This document shows, one piece after another, positions 56,113 through 64,000 of a stretch of DNA of 64,000 nucleotides. The stretch comes from Oncomelania hupensis. Lineage: Eukaryota; Mollusca; Gastropoda; Littorinimorpha; Pomatiopsidae. The DNA is taken from contig CM072527.1 in NCBI GenBank assembly GCA_036898135.1, positions 32,420,727-32,484,726 of the forward strand, written 5' to 3'. The notes beneath the pieces were generated by a model that did not search any database, had not been told where the DNA came from, and saw only the letters and a list, made by a program, of their open reading frames with translations. The number at the start of each line of letters is the position of its first letter. Position 1 is the first letter of the stretch. The position numbers were made by a program, and so were the translations under genes.

Positions 56113-57693
56113 TGTGATGATATTCTGGGGAAGATACGTTTATCTTACTAGGGGGTAAGACTTATTGATAGATGGGCGATGCGCTACCACTATCGATCGT
56201 TCTTTTACCAGAAGTCCTAAAGTGGTGTGAGAGACAGATCACGGTACTTTGGTCACATAAAATTTATATTTGTTCTCGGGAATTTTAGTATCATTTGGCT
56301 CACTTGAGAACCGTTAATTACTAATCAAAAGACTAGATTATTATGTCTCGAGAGAAGAAAACTAATAGCTACACAACAATACAAATAGAATGACACCAGT
56401 CGTATGTGTGTAATTTCACTTTTTATATATTCAACACAAACTTTAACATTTCTGCATTAATCGGTAAATTAATAAGTAATATAGTTCCAAGTGCTGGGAA
56501 AATGTCTTAACAGGTTTCTCTCGTCATTTGCTACCTGCGGTTACGATGTTCACTCTTCGTAAGTTTCTAAGGTTCTAGTTTCTCGAGGGTATGACTCAGT
56601 TCTTGTGGGTGACTTAGCTAAGGTAAGTCGGGTCGCTCTTGAAGCTGTGGGGTTTGGACGTGGTCAGGTAGAATCGTGGTAGTTCTCCTTGGTTCCACGG
56701 GAGCGACGGTCAGGCGTTCGTCTCCACAAACGTGATGATCCCAGGCCCGACCTGTAAAAGTCGGAGCTCTGGCTACAGTATTCTCGTTAGCTATAAGGGT
56801 GCGGTCTCCTCTGCAAAGTGTCTATAGCATCAGACACCTGCAGGGTTCCCATATGCACAATTCAATTCGAATCTTAAGGCTAAGGTACATCAAACCACAT
56901 GCATACTGTCTCAGAAACAATAATCTGTTTCTGTAACTATATATCAAGAACATATTATTTATACATGGCAATCAATTTACAATAAACATACACATATCAA
57001 AACTATTAGTGTTATCTTACTTGTGGACTCTGGGACTCGTGAAATCGTCTTTTACGTCTCTAGCACTCTCTTGATGAGATGGAGATAGACGAACACTGCA
57101 GTTTGTTCCTTTGGTCGACCCTCACAGCTTAACAGTTCTTTTGCGACTGATCAGTTGAGATTTGGTCCCCAAAGGTATGCAAAAGTTCCCAATAGTCTTC
57201 TGACCAATCGTTTTTTAGCTTTCGTTTTCTTTACTCTCGCATCTACAGAATTATGGTTCTAATTTGAATAGTTCCTCCCCCTCTCTCTTGTCACTGGACA
57301 CGCATAATTATCTTTCAAGTGGAGTATCAGGGATAGAGTGAAGAACAGATGCAATAACGATAAGCGGTGCCTGCTCAATCCTGGGGACATCATCTTAGTA
57401 ACTTTTGGCTGGAGTGAGCTACTTAGTGTCTCATGGTGCAGTAAGTTATTTAATCGAAGACAACGCTATGGTTAGTTTTTGACTAAAGTATGCTATTTAA
57501 CATTCTTGGTCGCCAAGCCTGTTGATGGTATCGGTAGCTATCGGCGGTGTGACTGTTTCAAGGAAGTTAATTTGCCATGTGTGTGCTGCTTGTTAGCTAA
57601 CTGTTGTATTAATGTCCAGTTTCGTTTCGATGGTATCTCTGTTTCGCTAAGCTAATTTTCTACATGTTTGTCGTCAATATTTCTGCCGTTACA
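56113..57693 (-). repeat. 3' LTR, 1581 bp
   Basis: Plus-strand reading TGTGATGATATT ... GCCGTTACA, so bounded by TG...CA on either strand. It corresponds base for base, without indels, to 62563-64000 up to its position 57550. Differences: G at 56548 (T at 62998) and T at 56554 (A at 63004). Confidence 0.97.
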
Positions 57694-57697
57694 TAGG

Positions 57698-57710
57698 CCC
57701 CCCCAAAAAA
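57698..57710 (-). promoter_or_regulatory. Polypurine tract
   Basis: On the minus strand TTTTTTGGGGGGG, then CCTA and the LTR start TGTAACGG. This is the expected primer site for plus-strand DNA synthesis; the T-run in front is unusual for a purine tract. Confidence 0.7.
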
Positions 57711-57797
57711 CTATTCTTACACGTGGGTAAGAATTGGTACTGAAATGGTGGCGCAAATATGTACATGCATTATTTACATAGAGTACTGGGGAAGAGG

Positions 57798-58571
57798 TCA
57801 CTGGGGTACAAAGCTGGGTGCATCCACCCGCAACTGTGAGGGGTTGGAAGCAAGGTTAGGTTTGTCTACAGTGGGCACGGGGTATCTGCTGAGGTAGTCA
57901 GCTCCGTGGTTACTCTTTCCGGGTATGTATTCTACATGAAATGAGTAGGGCTGTAGCAAGAGTGACCAACGCATGAGTCTGGCGTTGAGTTTCTGCGATG
58001 ACGCAAGGAAGGTTAAGGGTTGGTGGTCGCACTGCACCTTGAAATGAGCGCCATACAAATACATCTGGAATTTCTGGATGGCCCAGACCAATGCCAAACA
58101 TTCTTTTTCTACTGTTGCGTAATTGTGTTCCGCTTTGTTTAATTTCCGGCTGGCATAAGCGACTGGCAGGAGAAGTGTAGGGTCATTGGGGTCAGATTGT
58201 AGTAGGGTTGCTCCTAAACCTTGATTGCTCGCATCTGTGCGTAGCACGAATGGTTGGGTTGCATCGGGCAACTTCAGGATGGGTTGTGAGGTGAGTCTAG
58301 CTTTCAGGGTTTGGAACGCATCTTCGCACTCAGCATTCCATTCTACTTTCTCGGGCGCTTTCTTCTTGGTTAGATCAGACAATGGCGCGGCGATGGAATT
58401 GAAGTTGGCAACGAATTTCTGGTAGTAGCCACATAGGCCTAGAAACGATTGCACATCCTTCTTGTTTATCGGGCGCGGTTCATTTTCGCGATGTTCTTGT
58501 CTTCCGGAAGAAGACTGCCGTGTCTGAGTGTGTGACCGAGAAACTCTATCTCTTCGTACCCTAGCAAGCAC
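57798..58571 (-). CDS. RT thumb/connection and RNase H segment of pol, -1 frame
   Basis: The overlapping frame continues pol after the main frame stops at 58466. Usable protein starts at PRPINKKDVQSFLGLCGYYQ, followed by FVANFNSIAAPLSDLTKK, PFVLRTDASNQGLGATLL (first RNase H Asp), NYATVEKECLALVWAI (Glu), FKVQCDHQPLTFL (Asp) and IPGKSNHGADYLSRYP (final Asp). All four RNase H acidic residues are present, so the domain looks functional apart from the frame change. The first ~30 residues of this frame are a shadow of the main frame. It ends 88 bp before the polypurine tract. Confidence 0.9.
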   Translation of the reverse strand: MLARVRRDRVSRSHTQTRQSSSGRQEHRENEPRPINKKDVQSFLGLCGYYQKFVANFNSIAAPLSDLTKKKAPEKVEWNAECEDAFQTLKARLTSQPILKLPDATQPFVLRTDASNQGLGATLLQSDPNDPTLLLPVAYASRKLNKAEHNYATVEKECLALVWAIQKFQMYLYGAHFKVQCDHQPLTFLASSQKLNARLMRWSLLLQPYSFHVEYIPGKSNHGADYLSRYPVPTVDKPNLASNPSQLRVDAPSFVPQ

Positions 58572-61500
58572 TTTGTCGGGCGGGCTGTGAGTCCGGTTTC
58601 CCTAAGTCGCTGAAGGACGGTAGAGAGAAGTCTTAAATGGTCATCCCAGGTGTGGGTCGCGATTAAGATATCATCCATAAAGTGATGGAGTTCTTCTTCT
58701 TGAATGGGCGCGAGAAGTTGTTTCATCATGCGTGAGAAAATGCTTGGTGCGTTGTTCAGTCCAAACGGTAAGACATTGAACTCATAGTGGCCATCAGCTG
58801 TACTGAAGGCTAGATACGGTCTTAGGTGCTCTGGCACCGGTATCTGATAGTACCCTTTGCTTAGGTCTATTCGCGAAAAGTATTTTGCGTTATGCAATTT
58901 CGCGAACAGTTGTGCTGGGTCTGGTAGCGGTTCGGCCTGAAATTCCGTAACTGCGTTAAGTCGCCGGTAGTCAATGCATAAGCGATGTTCTCCGCTTGGT
59001 TTGCGTAATAGGACTATTCCAGCGCTGTATGGGGAGGTTGAGGGGGAAATTATTCCAGCCTCTAATAGGGTGGCTATCTCCTGCTTGACAGCGGTTTGTT
59101 TGGCAAGAGGGATAGGGTACGGTTTTACTCGGACAGGGGTAGTGTCAGTCAAGGTCATTGTCACTTCAACTAACGGTGTCTGTCCAGGTATGTCCGTCAA
59201 CACTGCTTGGTGTTGTGCAACTATCTCCATTATCTGTCTTTGTCTGTCTGTCGATAGTTTTGGGTTGATAGCTACGTCTCTGTACGTCTCGCTACTTTTA
59301 AGCGGATACTCGATAGCTAGATCCTCTGTTGCTTCGACTTCTTCTGCTATTGACAAAGCCATTAAATGATCTGTGGAGGTTGCGTCATCGCGGTCTAGGT
59401 ACCGTTTGAGCAAGTTGATGTGGTACATTCTCTCTTTTCCCTTTACCTTGATCCGGTAGTTTGTTCGCGACACTTTTTGCGTGACTACGTACGGGCCTTG
59501 CCATGCAATTTCTAGTTTGTTGGACCCGCTGGGGAGTAGGAGTAGGACTTTGTCTCCTTCAGCTAATTCTCGCTCTTTGGTGTTTTTGTTGTAGTGCCGA
59601 GCCTGTCGCGCGCGAGCTTGTTTGATGGCAGACGTTGCTAATTGCCAGGTAGAGTGTAGGCGGCCACGTAATTCCGTTACGTATTGGGTAGCCGTTTTAA
59701 CCTCTTCGTCTACCTGAGAATCTGTCCATCCTCTCTTCAGTGCTTCAAGCGGACCGGCTATCGGACGACCAAATAACAAGGTTGCCGGGGGAAATCCCGT
59801 AGACGCGTGCGGAACCTCCCGATACGCGAACAGCGCGGCGGCTACGTAGGTATCCCAAGTCTCTGGCTTTTCGTTTACGAGTTTGCGCAGGATGGAAATT
59901 AGCGTACCGTTAAACCGTTCGACTTGACCGTTACTCTGAGGGTGGTAGGGAGATGAACGAACGTGTTTCGTCTGAATGAGAGAGAATACTTCTTGCATCA
60001 TCTTTCCCGTAAACTGCGATCCGTTATCTGTTAGGATTTGGTCGGGAAATCCAACTCTTGTGAACATAGTGACCAGCGCTTCTGCTACTCGTTTGGTATC
60101 GATAGTAGGAAGGGGTGTTGCTTCACACCACATGGTGCAAGTATCCACTAAGGTTAGGATATACCGATTGCGCTTTTTTGTGAGCGGCAGTGGGCCTACG
60201 ATGTCTACTGCTACTCTGTGGAATGGGGTACCGGTGACGGGCATTTCGCCTAGCGTTACTGGGACTGTCCATCTCTTTGATGCTACCTTCTGGCACTGGG
60301 GACAAGAGCGGACAAAGCGCGTAATGTCTCCTGTTATTCCCGGCCAATGATAGTGAGCGGTAATTCTCTGAATTGTTGCACTCACGCCCATGTGCCCGCT
60401 AAATGCAATGGCGTGTCCTACCTCTAGTACCTGTGGTCTATGTTTGGCAGGGACAACTAATTGAGAGTGGTCGTGGTCTGTTTGTCTGTACAGTAGTCCG
60501 TTTTTCTCAAAGAACTCTCCTTTCTTAGGTGGGTTATGCGCCTGAGGGAGTTTTTTGTAGCATTTAGCTAGTGTGGGGTCAGCTAGTTGATCTGCCCTCA
60601 TCTCGGCTGGTGCCGGATTAGCAGGGAGATTATCTGCAGCGTCCTGTCTGATCTGTGCTCTAGTTTGGACTGATGCAACCGATGCCGGCGCAATTGGCGT
60701 CCCTAAATACACATATTTGCACCCTAGTATGATGTCATACAAAGGTGCATCCATTACTGCCGCTTTTACTTTTCCTGACACATATCGGGAGTCTACATGG
60801 ACTATCGCGATTGGTAAGGTGGAGGCGGGTATGGATCGATCAGGGCCTTGCAAAGTGACGGTATCGTCGGTGATGTCATCAGCCGCTACAAGAGTTCGAC
60901 TGACGATTGCATCGTACGATAATCCGGTGTCGTATAGACATGACGCGGTTTTCCCGTTCACTACAACTTTTTCACTAACTGGGGGTCGGGACTTATCTGA
61001 AGTCTCCAGTTCAACGGTACTAGTTTGACTTACAGCCACTGTGTGCGTTTGATTCGCTGTTCTACGGCAATCAACTGTGTTATGGTTAGTTCTTTTGCAG
61101 TTAGAACAATATTTCCGGGGGGTTTGACCTTGACCGGGCGGTTTCACCGAGTTTTGGGTTTTCCTGTTATCCGAATTCTGCTGACTCTGATTAGACTGCT
61201 GTGTTTGTTGTGGGTGGAGTTTCTGGTTGTTTCCATCTCGGCTGGGTTTATCTGTTACCTTGCGTTTAGCTTCGTTTTCATGCGCGGTGGTGTAACGGTC
61301 CGCTAGTTTGATTAGATCAGCTAAGTTCTCGGCACCTTGTTCCGCGGTGAACATCCTAGTTTCTGGCGTCATTGCATCGCGTAACTGTTCGCTAAGGATT
61401 AGTTCAGCAAGATCTTCGAATGATTCTTCTAGGTTGGATAAGCCTAACCATTTGCGTAAGTAGGTGTCCAATCGGTCTACAAACTGACTATGAGTTTCAC

Positions 61501-62191
61501 CTTTTTCTCTTCGCGAGTTGCGCAATTTTTTCCGGTAGGTTTCGGAGGTCAACTCGAACCAAATCAAGAGTGCTTTCTTGAGAGCTGCGTAATCGTTACT
61601 TTGTCCTGTGGGCAATTTCGCGTACACGTCATAGGCTGTACCTCTCAATCCTTGAGCTAATTTTATGTTCCATTTGTTATAGTCAAGTTCGAATTCCTGG
61701 GCTAAGCGCTCAAACCGATCAAGATATGCATCTATCCTATCAACTTTCTCGTCAAATGGACTTAGAAAAAAATTCATGCCTGGAGTGGTGGACGGAGGTT
61801 GGGGAGGGTTGTCAGATGAGATTGACAGTAGGCTAATGTTCGGGTCAGTTGCCCGAGCTGCTATCAACTGGTCCCTTTCTTTTTCCCTGGCTTCAATGTC
61901 CATCTTTTTTAGACGTTCTGCCATCTCTAATTCCATAGCTTTCAGCTTTTCTGCTGCCTCTATGGCACGGTCTCTATCTTTTTCTGCATGGATTCTTTCC
62001 TCGGCTCTAGCTTTTTCTGCACAGATTCTTTCCTCGGCTCTAGCTTTTTCTGCACAGATTCTTTCCTCTGCTCTGGTTTTTTCCAATTTATCCCATTCTG
62101 AGGTTACATACGTGATTAAATCTTGCCCGGCTAGACCTAGTGCTATTCCCTCCTCCCTCAATTCTCTTCGGACCTTGATGAAGTCGGCCAT
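58466..62191 (-). CDS. Gag-protease-integrase-reverse transcriptase polyprotein
   Basis: 1241 codons from ATG 62191. Gag: N-terminal region with three ~12-residue repeats (KARAEERICAEK type, residues about 38-75) forming a charged coiled coil, then a capsid-like stretch, then CCHC knuckle CSNCKRTNHNTVDC (about 361-375). Protease: CLYDTGLSYDAIVS with DTG at 421-423. Integrase: H-H-C-C finger about 593-633 and catalytic D663, D722 (LTDNGSQF), E758 (QVERFNG), giving D-x58-D-x35-E, then a GPY motif (AWQGPYVV). RT last: CIDYRRLNAVT, FSRIDLSKGYYQIP, LPFGLNNAPSIFS and FMDD at 1171-1174. Gag and pol are in one frame. The frame stops shortly after EFLGHTLRHG, before RNase H, which continues in the -1 frame. 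Confidence 0.95.
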   Translation of the reverse strand: MADFIKVRRELREEGIALGLAGQDLITYVTSEWDKLEKTRAEERICAEKARAEERICAEKARAEERIHAEKDRDRAIEAAEKLKAMELEMAERLKKMDIEAREKERDQLIAARATDPNISLLSISSDNPPQPPSTTPGMNFFLSPFDEKVDRIDAYLDRFERLAQEFELDYNKWNIKLAQGLRGTAYDVYAKLPTGQSNDYAALKKALLIWFELTSETYRKKLRNSRREKGETHSQFVDRLDTYLRKWLGLSNLEESFEDLAELILSEQLRDAMTPETRMFTAEQGAENLADLIKLADRYTTAHENEAKRKVTDKPSRDGNNQKLHPQQTQQSNQSQQNSDNRKTQNSVKPPGQGQTPRKYCSNCKRTNHNTVDCRRTANQTHTVAVSQTSTVELETSDKSRPPVSEKVVVNGKTASCLYDTGLSYDAIVSRTLVAADDITDDTVTLQGPDRSIPASTLPIAIVHVDSRYVSGKVKAAVMDAPLYDIILGCKYVYLGTPIAPASVASVQTRAQIRQDAADNLPANPAPAEMRADQLADPTLAKCYKKLPQAHNPPKKGEFFEKNGLLYRQTDHDHSQLVVPAKHRPQVLEVGHAIAFSGHMGVSATIQRITAHYHWPGITGDITRFVRSCPQCQKVASKRWTVPVTLGEMPVTGTPFHRVAVDIVGPLPLTKKRNRYILTLVDTCTMWCEATPLPTIDTKRVAEALVTMFTRVGFPDQILTDNGSQFTGKMMQEVFSLIQTKHVRSSPYHPQSNGQVERFNGTLISILRKLVNEKPETWDTYVAAALFAYREVPHASTGFPPATLLFGRPIAGPLEALKRGWTDSQVDEEVKTATQYVTELRGRLHSTWQLATSAIKQARARQARHYNKNTKERELAEGDKVLLLLPSGSNKLEIAWQGPYVVTQKVSRTNYRIKVKGKERMYHINLLKRYLDRDDATSTDHLMALSIAEEVEATEDLAIEYPLKSSETYRDVAINPKLSTDRQRQIMEIVAQHQAVLTDIPGQTPLVEVTMTLTDTTPVRVKPYPIPLAKQTAVKQEIATLLEAGIISPSTSPYSAGIVLLRKPSGEHRLCIDYRRLNAVTEFQAEPLPDPAQLFAKLHNAKYFSRIDLSKGYYQIPVPEHLRPYLAFSTADGHYEFNVLPFGLNNAPSIFSRMMKQLLAPIQEEELHHFMDDILIATHTWDDHLRLLSTVLQRLRETGLTARPTKCLLGYEEIEFLGHTLRHGSLLPEDKNIAKMNRAR

Positions 62192-62542
62192 GATAGATTT
62201 CTAGATTTCCAGAGTCCAAAAGCAAGATAACCTAAATACTATTAGTCAATCTAAATTAACACAAGTACAATCAATATCCCTATGCGAGATGTTACCAGCA
62301 ATCCACAACAATTTTCAATCAATGCATAAGAAACAATTATCTTACATCAATCAATACATACATGTGCATACAACAATCAATACAATCAAGCAATTCAAAA
62401 AATCAAGAAAAAAGTTTTTCCCAATGTAACTGAGTCAACTCTCGGATTTTGTACTAGACCACTATTACGAATCCTAAGTGAGATAATGTTTTCTATTCGA
62501 TATTATCTTTAGTTACTCAAGATATAGATACTAAAATTTATT

Positions 62543-62560
62543 ATCCCGGACGAGCCCCCA
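62543..62560 (-). promoter_or_regulatory. Primer binding site, tRNA-Pro
   Basis: On the minus strand TGGGGGCTCGTCCGGGAT lies 2 nt from the 5' LTR end. It equals the well-known 18-nt site complementary to the 3' end of tRNA-Pro used by murine leukaemia virus-type retroviruses. It is where the host tRNA would prime minus-strand DNA synthesis. Confidence 0.93.
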
Positions 62561-62562
62561 TA

Positions 62563-64000
62563 TGTGATGATATTCTGGGGAAGATACGTTTATCTTACTA
62601 GGGGGTAAGACTTATTGATAGATGGGCGATGCGCTACCACTATCGATCGTTCTTTTACCAGAAGTCCTAAAGTGGTGTGAGAGACAGATCACGGTACTTT
62701 GGTCACATAAAATTTATATTTGTTCTCGGGAATTTTAGTATCATTTGGCTCACTTGAGAACCGTTAATTACTAATCAAAAGACTAGATTATTATGTCTCG
62801 AGAGAAGAAAACTAATAGCTACACAACAATACAAATAGAATGACACCAGTCGTATGTGTGTAATTTCACTTTTTATATATTCAACACAAACTTTAACATT
62901 TCTGCATTAATCGGTAAATTAATAAGTAATATAGTTCCAAGTGCTGGGAAAATGTCTTAACAGGTTTCTCTCGTCATTTGCTACCTGCGGTTACGATTTT
63001 CACACTTCGTAAGTTTCTAAGGTTCTAGTTTCTCGAGGGTATGACTCAGTTCTTGTGGGTGACTTAGCTAAGGTAAGTCGGGTCGCTCTTGAAGCTGTGG
63101 GGTTTGGACGTGGTCAGGTAGAATCGTGGTAGTTCTCCTTGGTTCCACGGGAGCGACGGTCAGGCGTTCGTCTCCACAAACGTGATGATCCCAGGCCCGA
63201 CCTGTAAAAGTCGGAGCTCTGGCTACAGTATTCTCGTTAGCTATAAGGGTGCGGTCTCCTCTGCAAAGTGTCTATAGCATCAGACACCTGCAGGGTTCCC
63301 ATATGCACAATTCAATTCGAATCTTAAGGCTAAGGTACATCAAACCACATGCATACTGTCTCAGAAACAATAATCTGTTTCTGTAACTATATATCAAGAA
63401 CATATTATTTATACATGGCAATCAATTTACAATAAACATACACATATCAAAACTATTAGTGTTATCTTACTTGTGGACTCTGGGACTCGTGAAATCGTCT
63501 TTTACGTCTCTAGCACTCTCTTGATGAGATGGAGATAGACGAACACTGCAGTTTGTTCCTTTGGTCGACCCTCACAGCTTAACAGTTCTTTTGCGACTGA
63601 TCAGTTGAGATTTGGTCCCCAAAGGTATGCAAAAGTTCCCAATAGTCTTCTGACCAATCGTTTTTTAGCTTTCGTTTTCTTTACTCTCGCATCTACAGAA
63701 TTATGGTTCTAATTTGAATAGTTCCTCCCCCTCTCTCTTGTCACTGGACACGCATAATTATCTTTCAAGTGGAGTATCAGGGATAGAGTGAAGAACAGAT
63801 GCAATAACGATAAGCGGTGCCTGCTCAATCCTGGGGACATCATCTTAGTAACTTTTGGCTGGAGTGAGCTACTTAGTGTCTCATGGTGCAGTAAGTTATT
63901 TAATCGAAGACAACGCTATGGTTAGTTTTTGACTAAAGTATGCTATTTAACATTCTTGGTCGCCAAGCCTGTTGATGGTATCGGTAGCTATCGGCGGTGT
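62563..64000 (-). repeat. 5' LTR, 1438 of about 1581 bp inside the window
   Basis: Identical in register to 56113-57550 with two substitutions. The outer 143 bp and the matching target duplication should lie just past the window end. Confidence 0.97.

Larger units (their letters stand above)
56113..64000 (-). mobile_element. Ty3/gypsy-type LTR retrotransposon with integrase before RT (Gmr1-like)
   Basis: Minus-strand element of about 8 kb, cut by the window end: 3' LTR (56113-57693), internal region (57694-62562, 4869 bp) and 5' LTR from 62563. Internal order from 5': primer site, gag with CCHC knuckle, aspartic protease, integrase, reverse transcriptase, then RNase H in the next frame, and polypurine tract. 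The domains are gypsy-like in sequence, but the order is copia-like, as in the Gmr1 group. There is no env-like frame. Two LTR mismatches in 1438 bp mean a recent insertion. It landed in the right arm of the inverted repeat. Confidence 0.92.

Noticed and set aside
58974..62204. Plus-strand frames inside the LTR element
   Set aside because: Antisense shadows of the gag-pol frame with no domains.

Overview
This window is animal nuclear DNA, almost entirely non-coding and extremely repeat-rich. The signs are eukaryotic retroelements (non-LTR and Ty3/gypsy-type), tRNA- and 5S-derived SINEs, many long microsatellites, several satellites and GT/AG splice signals. The repertoire looks most like a marine invertebrate, and a mollusc is my best guess, but nothing here fixes the species. 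There is no operon, rRNA gene, CRISPR array or bacterial gene. Most long open frames are microsatellites or satellites read through.

Layout. 0-4 kb: a SINE remnant running into a 40-bp satellite that looks derived from it, then (AT)n and a 41-bp satellite. 4.3-5.3 kb: a 5S-type SINE split by a second retroelement ('element A'), both with target-site duplications. 5.96-6.07 kb: a candidate host exon. 6-18 kb: (TATGG)n, SINEs, LINE tails, (TC)n blocks and large trinucleotide arrays. 18.4-22.6 kb: a LINE with a 963-codon endonuclease/reverse-transcriptase frame. 23-37 kb: degenerate LINE pieces, SINEs, a second copy of element A and compound minisatellites. 37-46 kb: a 42-bp satellite split by element A, plus nested SINEs. 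47.5-48.5 kb: two exons of an unnamed host gene on the minus strand. 49.9-51 kb: a 27-bp satellite. 52.4-56.1 kb: an inverted repeat enclosing a broken PIF1-like helicase and a short transposon with 14-bp inverted ends. 56.1 kb to the window end: a nearly complete, young LTR retrotransposon on the minus strand.

Main results. (1) The LTR element has Ty3/gypsy proteins but the order gag-protease-integrase-reverse transcriptase-RNase H, that is, integrase before RT as in the Gmr1 group. It also has an exact 18-nt tRNA-Pro primer site and LTRs differing at 2 of 1438 positions. (2) Element A occurs six times, each copy flanked by an 11-16 bp duplication. Insert lengths run from 702 down to 32 bp, a clear record of 5'-truncated target-primed insertion. 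(3) A SINE family carries a 5S rRNA-like promoter region. (4) The first satellite appears to have grown out of a SINE body. (5) Two exons at 48.4 and 47.7 kb join in frame across a 585-bp intron.

All calls rest on reading the sequence by eye. No alignment or database search was run, so family names below the level of clear motifs are provisional.
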